Numbered from the stretch's first letter, positions 32,486-41,584 are shown. The stretch is 64,000 nt of DNA from Streptomyces sp. Root1304 (GCF_001426405.1 NZ_LMEP01000027.1:165550-229549), one strand, 5' to 3'. Made by a program: numbers and translations. Notes: generated by a model from the sequence alone, not told the origin.

Positions 32486-35422
32486 ATGTACCCGAACCTC
32501 CTCGTCCCGCTGCTCAGCGCCCTCGCGCTCGCCCTCGCGGCCCTGGTACTGGTGGCCGTCCGGCAGCCGGTGTCACGACGGCTGGCGTTCCGGCAGGTCG
32601 CCCGCCGGCGCACCGAGGCGGCGCTGGTGATCGGCGGATCGATGCTCGGCACGGCCATCGTCATCGGCGCCTTGGTCGTCGGTGACACCCTGAACTTCTC
32701 CGTGCGCCAGGAGGCGTACCGCACCCTGGGACCGGTGGACGAGCGCGTCGTCGCGCCCCCCGGACCGACCGGGCGCGTCGTCACGGAACGGCTGGCCGGC
32801 CTGGTCGGCGATCCCGATGTCGACGGTGTTCTGAATGCCGGGGCCGCGCAGGCGTCGGCCGTCAGCGGTGTCGGTGGCCGCAAGGTCGCCGAGCCGCGCG
32901 TCCTGGCCTGGCAGATGGACTTCGACAAGGCATCGCGGTTCGGCGCGGCAGGGGGCGACTCCGGTCTCGGCGGACCGAACCCGAAGCCCGGCCAGGTCGT
33001 GGTCAACGAGCCGCTGGCGCGGTCCCTCAGTCTGGGAGCCGGTGACCCGATCACGGTGTACCTGTTCGGCGCACCGCAGACGTACCGGGTCGAACGCGTG
33101 GTGCCGGAACAGGGCCTTGCCGGTGTGGGCCTCGGCGGCAGGCTGAACCGAGACGTCTTCCTGCCGCCGGAGGCCCTGGACTCCGCCGCCCGGAGCGCCG
33201 GAGCGGAGCCGCGCTCGGTCACCTTCGTGTCCAACCGAGGCGGCGTCGAAAGCGGCGAAGCCCTGACCGACCGCGTGACCACCGACATCCGGCAGGCTCT
33301 GGGCCCGCTCGCCGGCCAGACGGCGATCGACACCCCGAAGCACACCGTGCTCCGGGAGGCCAAGCAGGCCGGGGACTCCCTCGGAGCCCTGTTCCTCATG
33401 ATCGGCAGCTTCAGCATCATCGCGGGCGCACTCCTCCTTGTGAACATCTTCGTGATGCTCGGCGAGGAGCGGAAATCCCAGATGGGCATGATTCGGGCCG
33501 TCGGGATGAAGCGCTCGCGGCTGGTCGGATCCTTCACCCTCGAAGGGGCGACCTACGCGTTGCTGTCGGCGCTGCCGGGCGTGGCCATCGGGGTCGCCGT
33601 CGGCTGGGGCGTCGCCGTGGTGGCCGCGCAGATCTTCCAGGGCTGGTCGGTCGGCGGAAGCAGCATCCGTATCGCGTTCGCCATCACCCCGACCAGCGTC
33701 CTCAACGGGCTGGCCATGGGCCTGCTCATCGCCTTCGCCGCGATCCTCGCGACCAGCGTCCGCATCAGCAGGTTCAACATCATCGCCGCCATCCGCGACC
33801 TCCCCGCCACACCCGGGCAGGGTCCGCGCCGCCGTCTGCTCACGGTCTCCACCACCCTGGCCGTCCTCTGCGCGCTCGTGGCCGTCCCGGCCGTGGCGCG
33901 CAGCCAGCCCGACGCGACGTACCTCATGCCGGCGCTCGCCCTCTCCTTCGCCACCCCGGCACTGCTGCGCGTCCTCCCCCGCCACACGGTCACCACCCTG
34001 GTCGCGGGAGCCGTACTCGCCTGGACGCTCCTCGCACCCGTCATCCGCCCCCGGATCTTCGACACGCCGTCGATGTCCGTGTACGTCATCCAAGGTGTCC
34101 TGGCCGCCTTCTCCGCCGTGGTGCTCGTCAGCGACAACCAGAGGACCCTGCTCCGCCCCGTACGGCGACTCCTCCAGCGCCCGACGGAAGGCGGTCTCGC
34201 GGCGCGGCTCGCGGTCGCGTACCCCTTGGCCAAACGGTTCAGGACAGGCGCGACGCTGGTGATGTACACCCTGATCGTGTTCGTCCTCGTGCTCCTGACG
34301 GAGATCTCGGGCATCCTCCGCGCCGGCGTCGACGGCGTCGTCGCCGACGCCACCGCCGGATACTCCCTGCGGCTGGACTACAACCCCGAGGTCGCGGCCG
34401 ATCAGCTCGTCTCCGATCTGCGCGGCGGCCCGTCGGCCGCCGGGATCTCCGCCGTGACACCTTTGCTCAACGCCACCGGGCGGGCCACCGATCCGGGTGG
34501 TCGCGGCCCTCAGCCCCTGGACACCGCCGTCGTCGGCGTACCCGACGGGGCGATCACCGGCATCACGTTCCGGGAGCGGCTGCCCGGTCTGGCCGACGAC
34601 CCCGCGGTTTGGCGGGCTCTCGCTTCCGACCCCCGCTACGTCGTTCTCGACGGCTTCTTCGGCAGCACCGGCGGCCCGGCCGGCGACTACTACGACCCCG
34701 GGGACACCCTCACTCTGACGGATCCCCGGACGGGCCGCAGCGAACAGAAGGTCATCGCCGGCGTGCTCAGCAACGGCATGGTCTTCTACCCGGGCACGGG
34801 CGCGAGTTCGACCACCTACCCGGTCGTGATGAGCGAGCGGGCCACGCAAGAACTCTTCGGCAGCCAGGCACAGAACGCCTCCGCACTGGTGAGAACCAGC
34901 CCTGGCACCGCACCCGACGCGTTGGCGACCCAACTGCAGGGCGAGCAGCTGTCGTCCAGCCTGGTCGCCACACCCATCGAGTCGGACATCCGACGCCAGT
35001 TCGACTCCAGCACCGCCTTCTTCCGCCTCATGCAGGGCTTCCTCGTCCTCGGCCTCGGCGTGGGCATCACCGGCCTCGGCGTCGTCATGGTCCGGGCCGT
35101 ACGCGAGCGCCGACGCACCATCGGAATCCTGCGGGCCCTCGGCTTCCGGGCACGGACCGTCCAGCGGTCCTTCCTGTGGGAAAGCGCCTTCGTCGCGGTG
35201 GAGGGAATCGTGCTCGGATCCCTGCTGGGCGTGCTGACGACCTGGCTGATGTACCGGAACAGCGCCGCATTCGAGGGTCTCGAAGGAGGGTTCCCCGTCG
35301 AATGGGCCAGCGTCGGCGGCTTGGCGGCAGCCACCTTCGTCGCGTCGCTCCTGGCCACGCTCGGGCCGGCGCGGCGCGCGGCCGCCATCCGCCCGGCCCT
35401 CGCGGTCCGCGTCACCGAATGA
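32486..35422 (+). CDS. FtsX-like ABC permease, large two-repeat type
   Basis: The 978-residue membrane protein has an N-terminal span (about 5-25) and a large extracytoplasmic domain. A first FtsX block (about 300-430, LFLMIGSFSIIAGALLLVNIF.. RAVGMKRSRLVGSFTLEG) is followed by four or more central spans. A second extracytoplasmic domain leads to a final FtsX block (about 845-975, ERRRTIGILRALGFRARTVQRSF). Both FtsX cores are present, so it could form the channel as a single chain. With the ATPase it makes a MacB-like mechanotransmission system whose cargo is unknown. Confidence 0.88.
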   Translation: MYPNLLVPLLSALALALAALVLVAVRQPVSRRLAFRQVARRRTEAALVIGGSMLGTAIVIGALVVGDTLNFSVRQEAYRTLGPVDERVVAPPGPTGRVVTERLAGLVGDPDVDGVLNAGAAQASAVSGVGGRKVAEPRVLAWQMDFDKASRFGAAGGDSGLGGPNPKPGQVVVNEPLARSLSLGAGDPITVYLFGAPQTYRVERVVPEQGLAGVGLGGRLNRDVFLPPEALDSAARSAGAEPRSVTFVSNRGGVESGEALTDRVTTDIRQALGPLAGQTAIDTPKHTVLREAKQAGDSLGALFLMIGSFSIIAGALLLVNIFVMLGEERKSQMGMIRAVGMKRSRLVGSFTLEGATYALLSALPGVAIGVAVGWGVAVVAAQIFQGWSVGGSSIRIAFAITPTSVLNGLAMGLLIAFAAILATSVRISRFNIIAAIRDLPATPGQGPRRRLLTVSTTLAVLCALVAVPAVARSQPDATYLMPALALSFATPALLRVLPRHTVTTLVAGAVLAWTLLAPVIRPRIFDTPSMSVYVIQGVLAAFSAVVLVSDNQRTLLRPVRRLLQRPTEGGLAARLAVAYPLAKRFRTGATLVMYTLIVFVLVLLTEISGILRAGVDGVVADATAGYSLRLDYNPEVAADQLVSDLRGGPSAAGISAVTPLLNATGRATDPGGRGPQPLDTAVVGVPDGAITGITFRERLPGLADDPAVWRALASDPRYVVLDGFFGSTGGPAGDYYDPGDTLTLTDPRTGRSEQKVIAGVLSNGMVFYPGTGASSTTYPVVMSERATQELFGSQAQNASALVRTSPGTAPDALATQLQGEQLSSSLVATPIESDIRRQFDSSTAFFRLMQGFLVLGLGVGITGLGVVMVRAVRERRRTIGILRALGFRARTVQRSFLWESAFVAVEGIVLGSLLGVLTTWLMYRNSAAFEGLEGGFPVEWASVGGLAAATFVASLLATLGPARRAAAIRPALAVRVTE

Positions 35423-35485
35423 CGAGCAACCTGGGACAGCTCATCTGGCCAGCCCAGTGATGAAGCACCCTCGACGGTGAGCGGG

Positions 35486-37006
35486 TCAAGACGTCCGGTC
35501 TTCGGCGCCGTCGCCGCCGGAGGCGCCGTCGTCGTCACATCGCGCCGGCAGTCGCAGGGTGAAGCGGGTGCGGCCGGGCCGGCTGGTGACCGTCGCCCGG
35601 CCGTCGTGGGCGCGTGTCACGGCGTCCACGATGGCGAGTCCCAGCCCGGTCGAGCCGGTCGCGCGGGAGCGCGACGAGTCGCCCCGGGCGAACCGGTGGA
35701 AGACGCGGGGCAGCAGCTCGACGGGGATGCCCGGACCGTCGTCCGTGACGGTGAGAACCACCCCCTCCGCGTCGACGGCGAGGCCCACGACGACTCGGGT
35801 GCCGGCCGGTGTGTGCCCGCCGGCGTTCGCGAGGAGGTTGCCGAGGACCTGGTGGAGGCGGTCGCCGTCGCCGGTGACGTGGACGGGCACCTCGGGGAGG
35901 TCCAGCTCCCAGAGGTGTCCGGGGTGCCGGGCCGTCGCGTCCGCCACCGTGTCGAGAACCACGCGCGTCAGGTCCACGGGGTCCCGGCGCAGACTGCGCC
36001 CTGCGTCCAGTCGGGCCAGCAGCAGCAGTTCGTCCACCAGGAGGCTCATGCGGCGGGACTCGGCGTCGATGCGTTCGAGCGCGTGCCGGACCTCGTCGGG
36101 CAGGGCGTCCCCGTGCTGCCGCAGGGCGAGTTCGGCGCGGGCCCGCACCGTCGCGACGGGAGTGCGCAGCTCGTGTCCGGCGTCGGCGGCGAAGGTGCGC
36201 AGCCGTTCCTCGACGACGTGGCGGCGCTCCAGGGCGTCGCCGACATGGCCGAGCATCCGGTTGAACGCACCGGTGAGCCGGCCCGCCTCGGTGTCCGGCC
36301 GGGTTCCGGGCAGCGGTGGTGGCATGGCGACCTGCCCCGTGGCGAGCGGAAGGCGCGTCACCTCGTCGGCGGTCGCGGCCAGGCGTTCGAGAGATCGGAG
36401 GGAGAACCGGGTCCAGGCCGCGGTGGTCACCCCGGCCGCGGTGAGGACGATCGTGAACACGACCGTCTCCACGACCGCGAGCCGCTCCACCGTCTCCTCG
36501 ACGGGGTGCAGGGGCAGTCCCGACAGCAGGACGTCGCCGTCGTCGCCGCTCCAGGCGGCGACACGGTACGCCCCGAGGGACGCGAGGCGCAGGGTGCGGG
36601 GCCGGGCGTCCGCCGGCACGGCGGCGAGCGCCCGTGCGTCGTCTGCGGTCAACGGCACCGTGACATCGCTGGTGCCGCGTACCACGGCGGCCTGCGCGAT
36701 CCCGCCCCTCAGCAGCCGGACCCCGAGAGTCCCGTCGGCCTGTCCCCGGGTGTCACCCCGACCGTCGGCATCGGGCCGGTTCTCGTGTTCGAGGCTGACG
36801 GCGTACCGTCCGCCGCTCGCCACGACCTGCTGGTCGAGGCGGTCGACCAGGAAGCTGCGCAGTGCGAGCACGGTGACCAGGCCGACGATGACACAGGCGA
36901 GGGCGAGGAGCACGACGAGCCCGGTGGTCAGCCGGGCTCGAAGGGAGTGCGGCAGTCGGGGGCGGACGCGCCGTCCACGGGCGCGTGACGGGCGCTGCGG
37001 GGTCAT
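35486..37006 (-). CDS. Sensor histidine kinase
   Basis: The 506-residue sensor has membrane spans at about 25-47 and 180-200 around an extracytoplasmic sensing region, then a HAMP linker. The dimerisation helix reads FAADAGHELRTPVATVRARAEL with the phosphorylated His. The ATPase domain has N-box LLANAGGHTPAGT, G1 VTDDGPGIP and G2 GSTGLGLAIVDAV. In the N-box the usual Asn-Ala pair is present. It is cotranslated with the response regulator by an ATGA overlap. It faces away from the reductase genes across the regulator's promoter. It is convergent with the ABC permease. Confidence 0.9.
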   Translation of the reverse strand: MTPQRPSRARGRRVRPRLPHSLRARLTTGLVVLLALACVIVGLVTVLALRSFLVDRLDQQVVASGGRYAVSLEHENRPDADGRGDTRGQADGTLGVRLLRGGIAQAAVVRGTSDVTVPLTADDARALAAVPADARPRTLRLASLGAYRVAAWSGDDGDVLLSGLPLHPVEETVERLAVVETVVFTIVLTAAGVTTAAWTRFSLRSLERLAATADEVTRLPLATGQVAMPPPLPGTRPDTEAGRLTGAFNRMLGHVGDALERRHVVEERLRTFAADAGHELRTPVATVRARAELALRQHGDALPDEVRHALERIDAESRRMSLLVDELLLLARLDAGRSLRRDPVDLTRVVLDTVADATARHPGHLWELDLPEVPVHVTGDGDRLHQVLGNLLANAGGHTPAGTRVVVGLAVDAEGVVLTVTDDGPGIPVELLPRVFHRFARGDSSRSRATGSTGLGLAIVDAVTRAHDGRATVTSRPGRTRFTLRLPARCDDDGASGGDGAEDRTS

Positions 37007-37740
37007 CGGCGCTCGGGGCGCAGCACGTAGCCGACGCCGCGCACGGTGTGGATGAGCGGCGGGCGGCCGGCGTCGATCTTCTTGCGGAGATAGCTGATGT
37101 AGAGCTCGACGACATGGGCGCGGCCGCCGAAGTCGTACCGCCAGACGTGGTCCAGGATCTGCCGCTTGGACAGCACGCGGTGCGGATTGCGCAGGAGGTA
37201 GCGCAGCAGCTCGAACTCGGTGCGGGAGAGGTCGATGGGCACGCCGCCGCGGGCGACCTCGTGGCCCTCCTCGTCCATGACGAGGTCGGCGAGGACCAGG
37301 CGGGGTCCGCCGCCCTGCGTGACCTCCGCGAGCCCGGCCCGGCGCAGCAGTCCCCGGAGCCGGGCCAGTACCTCCTCGAGGCTGAACGGCTTGGTGACGT
37401 AGTCGTCGGCGCCGGCCGTGATCCCGGCGATCCGGTCCTCGACGGCGTCGCGCGCGGTGAGGAAGAGGACACACAGGGTGGGACGGGCCGCGCGCAGCCG
37501 GGCCAGCACGTGCGGGCCGTCGTGGTCCGGCAGCATCCAGTCCAGGACCACCGCGTCCGGGCCGAAGTCCGCGGCGGCCGCCGTCGCCTCGGCGGCCGTG
37601 GTCGCGGTGCGCACCTCCCAGCCTTCGGCGCGCAGGGCTGCGGCCAACACCTCGGTGAGGTCCTGCTCGTCGTCGACGACCAGCACCCTGGGCCGGGTGC
37701 CGTCGGGACGGCGCACCTCGGTACGCGGCGATGGGTTCAT
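37003..37740 (-). CDS. OmpR-family response regulator
   Basis: The 245-residue protein has a receiver domain (about 16-128: VLVVDDEQDL acidic pair, phosphorylated Asp in VVLDWMLPDHDG, LFLTA and VTKPFSLEE) and a winged-helix DNA-binding domain (about 145-243: LSRTEFELLRYLLRNPHRVLSKRQILDHVW, VVELYISYLRKKI and TVRGVGYVLR). GGAAGG precedes the ATG; the longer frame is unsupported. Direct repeats upstream suggest that it regulates itself and the divergent reductase operon. Confidence 0.92.
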   Translation of the reverse strand: MNPSPRTEVRRPDGTRPRVLVVDDEQDLTEVLAAALRAEGWEVRTATTAAEATAAAADFGPDAVVLDWMLPDHDGPHVLARLRAARPTLCVLFLTARDAVEDRIAGITAGADDYVTKPFSLEEVLARLRGLLRRAGLAEVTQGGGPRLVLADLVMDEEGHEVARGGVPIDLSRTEFELLRYLLRNPHRVLSKRQILDHVWRYDFGGRAHVVELYISYLRKKIDAGRPPLIHTVRGVGYVLRPERR

Positions 37741-37787
37741 GGTCCTTCCAGGATGCCGGACGGCGCGGGGCCGGAGGCCCGTCCCCA

Positions 37788-37892
37788 CCTCTGAGTTTCC
37801 TCTGAACAGATTCTCACCGCCCGCCCGTGCCCCATCGGGTCCGGCGCTGGTCCGGGGCCTGCGGACCGCTCCGTACGGGGTCCGGTTCAGAG
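37788..37892. promoter_or_regulatory. Candidate response-regulator binding repeats
   Basis: CCTCTGA occurs at 37788-37794 and again at 37799-37805, an 11-base spacing that is usual for OmpR-family direct repeats. An inverted copy, TTCAGAG, occurs at 37886-37892 next to the reductase gene. The repeats lie between the response regulator and the divergent reductase operon. Confidence 0.4.
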
Positions 37893-37969
37893 ACTTCTCA
37901 CAGGATCACGGAGCACAGTGACGAGGCCCCGGCGTCCTGTCGGGCCACGGGCCGAAGGCGAGGGAGCGA

Positions 37970-39340
37970 ATGAGCACGGAAGTGGCACGGACGGTGCGGC
38001 CGGGAGGCCGACGTCGTGGCGGTCGGGCCGCCGCCGGGTCCGCGACCGTCGCGATGCTTTCGGCCCAGGCGGCGATCTGGGTCGGGGCCGCGGCGGTGCT
38101 CGCCCTGTGGTGGGTGGACACCGCCTCGGTGGTGGGGCCTGCGGGCTGGTTCACCGGCGCGGGCCGGATCACCGGCCTGCTCGCGGGGTACGCCTGCGCG
38201 GTGCTGGTCGTCCTCATGGCACGGATACCGCTCCTGGACCGCACGGTGGGCACCGACCGGATCACGCGCTGGCACGCGGCGGCGGGCCGCTACACCATCG
38301 GGCTGACGCTGGCCCACGCGGTGCTGATCATCGAAGGCTACGCGCTCACCGGCCGAACGGATCCGGTCACCGAGGGAGTTCGGGTGGTCCTGCACTACCC
38401 GGACATGCTCAAGACAACAGCCGGGCTGCTGCTCCTGCTGCTCACGGCGGCGGTCTCGGCGCGTGCCGCACGCCGCCGGTTGAGCCACGAGACCTGGTAC
38501 TACCTGCACCTCCTCACGTACGCGGCGGTCTTCCTCGCCTTCGGGCACCAGATCACGAACGGTGCGGACTTCGACCGGCCGGCCGTGCGGGCCGCCTGGT
38601 ACGTGCTGTACGCGGGGGCCGCCGCCCTGATCGTCTGGTTCCGGATGCTCACGCCGCTGCGGCTTTCGCGGCGGCACGGACTGCGGGTCGCGGGCGTCCG
38701 GTGGGAAGCCCCGGACGTGGTGTCGGTGCTGGTCACCGGCGAGCGCATGGATGAGCTCACCGTCCGGCCCGGGCAGTTCTTCCGCTGGCGGTTCCTGGCA
38801 CCGGGGCTGTGGTGGACCGCGTCGCCGTACTCGGTGTCCGCCGTCCCCGACGGACGCAGCCTGCGCATCACCGTGAAGGCCCTGGGCGGCCACAGCGCGG
38901 CACTCGCGACGGTCCGCCCCGGCACCCGGGTGTGGGCCGAAGGCCCGTACGGTGCCCTCACCCCGGACCGCGCGGCGGGACGGCCCGTGCTGCTGCTCGC
39001 GGCCGGGGTGGGCATCACCCCGCTGCGGGTGCTGTTCGAGACACTGCCGAGGGATCCGGTGCTGATCCACTGGGCACGACGGCCCGAGGATCTGGTGCTC
39101 CGCCACGAGCTCGACGCGATCGCGTCCCGCCGGGGCGCGCACGCCTACTACTCCGTGAGCCACCCGGCGGGCCACCACCTGCCGCTGGAGGCCGCCACAC
39201 TGCGCAGCCTGGTCCCGGACGTGGCGGGGCGCACCTGCTTCCTGTGCGGGCCGCCCGGCTGGACCGCGGCGGCGGAGGCGGCATTGCGCGAGGCGGGGGT
39301 GCCCGCCCACCGGATCCACCACGAATCGTTCACGTGGTGA
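37970..39340 (+). CDS. Membrane flavohaem reductase (ferric-reductase-like domain with FAD/NAD(P)H domain)
   Basis: The 456-residue protein has six membrane spans in its first 230 residues with paired histidines typical of haem-binding ferric reductase-like domains (WHAAAGRYTIGLTLAHAVL, YLHLLTYAAVFLAFGHQ). A ferredoxin reductase-like part follows: FAD binding near SPYSVSAVPDG, and NAD(P)H binding with LLAAGVGITPLRVLFE and CFLCGPPGWT. It should move electrons from cytoplasmic NAD(P)H across the membrane. The next two genes encode an FMN-carrying protein and its flavin transferase, so exported flavin is a likely acceptor. Confidence 0.88.
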   Translation: MSTEVARTVRPGGRRRGGRAAAGSATVAMLSAQAAIWVGAAAVLALWWVDTASVVGPAGWFTGAGRITGLLAGYACAVLVVLMARIPLLDRTVGTDRITRWHAAAGRYTIGLTLAHAVLIIEGYALTGRTDPVTEGVRVVLHYPDMLKTTAGLLLLLLTAAVSARAARRRLSHETWYYLHLLTYAAVFLAFGHQITNGADFDRPAVRAAWYVLYAGAAALIVWFRMLTPLRLSRRHGLRVAGVRWEAPDVVSVLVTGERMDELTVRPGQFFRWRFLAPGLWWTASPYSVSAVPDGRSLRITVKALGGHSAALATVRPGTRVWAEGPYGALTPDRAAGRPVLLLAAGVGITPLRVLFETLPRDPVLIHWARRPEDLVLRHELDAIASRRGAHAYYSVSHPAGHHLPLEAATLRSLVPDVAGRTCFLCGPPGWTAAAEAALREAGVPAHRIHHESFTW

Positions 39341-39393
39341 ACCTGCCGGGTCGGCCCGGAACACTCCCCTCCCACCGGCCCTGAGGAGGCCCC

Positions 39394-39816
39394 ATGCGCC
39401 GTCTTCTGCTCTCCACCGCGGTCACCGTGGGCGGAGTGTGCTCCCTGCTCGCCCTGAAACCGCACCAGCCGGCCGGCGCCTCGGCGGGCGCCGCTCCGAC
39501 ACGGCCCGGTTCTGTCGGCACGAGACCGGGCACCCCGGCGTCCGGCGCGTACACCGGGGACGTCGTCGACACCCGGTACGGACCGGTACAGGTGCGCGTC
39601 ACGATCACCGACGGACGGCTCACCGACGTCACCGCGGTCCGGACCCCGTCGGAGAACGAACGCGACCGGGAGATCGCCGGCTACGCAGTGCCGACGCTCA
39701 CCGGCGAAGCCCTGACCGCGCAGAGCGCCCACATCGACACGGTGTCGGGTGCCACGTACACGAGCGAGGGCTACATCCAATCCCTGCAGAGCGCGCTGGA
39801 CCAGGCCCATGGATGA
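39394..39816 (+). CDS. Exported FMN-binding domain protein
   Basis: The 140-residue protein has a signal or anchor segment (1-21, RRLLLSTAVTVGGVCSLLAL), a Pro/Ala-rich linker and an FMN-binding domain (about 55-138). The motif DTVSGATYTSEGY includes the threonine that ApbE flavinylates through a phosphoester bond in this family. The flavin transferase gene follows with an 8-base overlap. It probably passes electrons outside the membrane. Confidence 0.88.
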   Translation: MRRLLLSTAVTVGGVCSLLALKPHQPAGASAGAAPTRPGSVGTRPGTPASGAYTGDVVDTRYGPVQVRVTITDGRLTDVTAVRTPSENERDREIAGYAVPTLTGEALTAQSAHIDTVSGATYTSEGYIQSLQSALDQAHG

Positions 39817-40591
39817 CCGGACCGCGCCCGGAACGGCCCCTTGGCGGCACGCCGAACCGGTGATGGGCACCGTGGTCTCCTTCGCCCTGCGCCACCGGCG
39901 GACGCCGGAGCTGCGGACCGCGCTGGGCGATGCCGTGGCGCTGCTGCACGAGGTCGACCGGGAGTTCTCCCCGTTCCTGCCGGACAGCGCCGTGAGCCGA
40001 CTGCGACGGGGCGAGACGGGCCGGGCGGACACCACTCCCGCCGTACGGGGCGTGCTGGAGTTGTGCGACCTCGCGCACAGCCGCACCCGGGGCGCCTTCG
40101 ACGCCTGGGCGGACGGCCGGCCCGATCCGTGCGGTCTGGTGAAGGGCTGGGCCGCCGAGCGGGCCTGGCGGGTGCTGCGGGAGGCCGGCGCCACCGACGC
40201 GTGCGTGAACGCGGGCGGTGACGTGCGGGTCGGCGGCGCCCCGGGGCCCGCGGGCGCCTGGCGCATCGGGATCACCGACCCCCGGGTTCCGGGGCGGCTG
40301 CTGGCGGTGGTGGCGGGGCGGGACCTCGCGGTCGCCACCTCGGGCACGACCGAGCGCGGCGCGCACGTCATCGACCCGCACACCCGGACCCCGGCCACAG
40401 GGTTGCTGGGAGCGACCGTGACAGGCCCGGAACTACTGTGGGCCGACGTCTACGCGACGGCGGCGATGGTTCTGGGGGCTCGCGAGGCCCATCGGTGGAT
40501 CACTGCTCTGCCGGGGTACGCCCTCCTGACCGTCGCTGCAGACGGTGAAGTGCGGGCGTCCTCGAACTTCCCCTTCGCCCTCCTTGGGTAG
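39809..40591 (+). CDS. apbE: ApbE family FAD:protein FMN transferase
   Basis: The 260-residue protein has the ApbE fold with PVMGTVVSFALR at the N-terminus, GAFDAWADGRPDPCGLVKGWAAERA, VNAGGDVRVGG and ATSGTTERGAHVIDPHTRTPA, the last holding acidic and His metal/FAD contacts. No lipoprotein cysteine or clear signal peptide is seen, so it probably acts from the cytoplasm or the protein is exported by another path. It attaches FMN to the exported domain encoded just before it. The ATG at 39809 overlaps that gene. Confidence 0.88.
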   Translation: MDDRTAPGTAPWRHAEPVMGTVVSFALRHRRTPELRTALGDAVALLHEVDREFSPFLPDSAVSRLRRGETGRADTTPAVRGVLELCDLAHSRTRGAFDAWADGRPDPCGLVKGWAAERAWRVLREAGATDACVNAGGDVRVGGAPGPAGAWRIGITDPRVPGRLLAVVAGRDLAVATSGTTERGAHVIDPHTRTPATGLLGATVTGPELLWADVYATAAMVLGAREAHRWITALPGYALLTVAADGEVRASSNFPFALLG

Positions 40592-40928
40592 GGGCTGTTC
40601 ACCTGCGCTCCGGGCATGCCGTCACAGCCGGTGCAGGCCACCACGCATCGAGATCCGGACCATTCCCGGTACACGCCGGACGGGAGAGGTCAGGTGAAGG
40701 ACATGATCCAGATACCCCATGGGGTATGAGAGGGGTCAAGAGGTGGCCTCACCACGAGACCGAACTGAAGGACTTCCAACGGCCCCTCAACGCCTGTCGT
40801 CCGCCCCCGGACGGATGCGTCAGGACATCATGTTGTCCTCGGCCCACGCTGCGCCGACCGTCAGCGGCACGACGACCGGGTCGACCGCATGCCGAGGCGG
40901 TCGCCCTCCGAACAGTGAGGTGAAGACC
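40592..40928. other. Intergenic region before DUF302 gene
   Basis: These 337 bases hold no convincing gene. The one clear element is the 16-base palindrome at 40712-40727. Short frames here lack motifs, and the frame that runs into the DUF302 gene begins inside the palindrome and has no ribosome site. Confidence 0.5.
40712..40727. promoter_or_regulatory. CsoR-like operator, perfect 16-base palindrome
   Basis: ATACCCCATGGGGTAT is a perfect dyad. Its ATACCCC/GGGGTAT arms are the form bound by CsoR-family repressors of copper or persulfide response (CsoR, CstR). It lies about 200 bases before the DUF302 gene. No CsoR-family gene is present in the window. Confidence 0.6.
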
Positions 40929-41327
40929 ATGCCCTACGACCGCACCATCAAGGTCGCCGGAACCTTCGACGAGACGGTGGAGGCCGTCCGCCGCGCCCTC
41001 GCCGACCAGGGCTTCGGCATCCTGACCGAGATCGACGTCCAGGCCACACTCAAGGCGAAGCTCGGCCACGACATGGAGCCGTACCTGATCCTCGGAGCGT
41101 GCAACCCCCCACTCGCCCGTCAGGCCCTGGACGCCGACCGCTCGATCGGGCTGCTGCTGCCCTGCAACGTCGTGGTCCGCACCGACGGCGACCAGGTGAC
41201 CGTCCAGGCGATCGACCCCGCCACCATGGTCACCCTCACCGGCGTCGACGCCATGACCCCCGTCGCCGACGAGGCGGCACGACGCCTCGACACGGCACTC
41301 GCCACCGTCGCAGAAGGCACTACGTGA
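40929..41327 (+). CDS. DUF302 protein
   Basis: The 132-residue protein is a single DUF302 domain: YDRTIKVAGTFDETVEAVRRALADQGFGILTEIDVQATLKAKLG, then YLILGACNPPLARQAL and LLPCNVVVRTDGDQVTVQAIDP. The one conserved Cys in LGACNP and another in LPCNV are typical of the family. Its function is unknown, but in actinobacteria it often lies near rhodanese and CsoR/CstR genes, which fits the upstream operator. The ATG at 40929 follows GAGGTGAAG; upstream in-frame starts have no support. Confidence 0.82.
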   Translation: MPYDRTIKVAGTFDETVEAVRRALADQGFGILTEIDVQATLKAKLGHDMEPYLILGACNPPLARQALDADRSIGLLLPCNVVVRTDGDQVTVQAIDPATMVTLTGVDAMTPVADEAARRLDTALATVAEGTT

Positions 41328-41433
41328 GCTGTCGGGCTGCCGTGCAGAGCTGACCACCGACCGTCGACGTCGTCGTGCCCAAGCCCCGATGCACGCGCCG
41401 CCGACCGACGGCTCGCGCTCACCGGCTTCCGAC

Positions 41434-41471
41434 CCGCCGTTCTGCTCGCCGTACGGCGAGCAGAACGGCGG
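41434..41471. repeat. Perfect 38-base palindrome
   Basis: The two 19-base arms, CCGCCGTTCTGCTCGCCGT and its complement, meet without a loop. It lies 107 bases after the DUF302 stop. It has no T tract, so it may be a terminator of Streptomyces type or a recombination scar at the boundary of the decayed region. Confidence 0.75.
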
Positions 41472-41497
41472 ACGAGCCCGGCACGCCGCTCGAAACC

Positions 41498-41584
41498 ATC
41501 TCCGGCGCGGTCGCGACGCCCGGTGTCCTGGAGACCGCGTTCGGTACGCCCCTCGACGTGATCCTGGATCGCGCCGGAGGCCGT
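41498..41584 (+). pseudogene. Remnant of NuoF-like SLBB segment
   Basis: In the frame at 41498 the translation ISGAVATPGVLETAFGTPLDVILDRAGGR resembles the SLBB segment of NuoF-type proteins (compare YEVELGTPVDEIVTRFGGG in FdhB of this window). Neither the upstream NAD/FMN domain nor the downstream iron-sulfur motif is present. It begins just after the palindrome, as if a deletion removed the front of the gene. Confidence 0.35.

Noticed and set aside
37003..37740. The local OmpR-type response regulator as reader of the GGGCC-N4-GGCCC boxes
   Set aside because: OmpR-family proteins bind direct repeats about 11 bases apart, not 14-base dyads, and such direct repeats lie before its own gene.
40719..40928. 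An upstream extension of DUF302 starting at 40719
   Set aside because: The start lies inside the operator palindrome and the added residues have no family similarity; the domain begins at the ATG at 40929.
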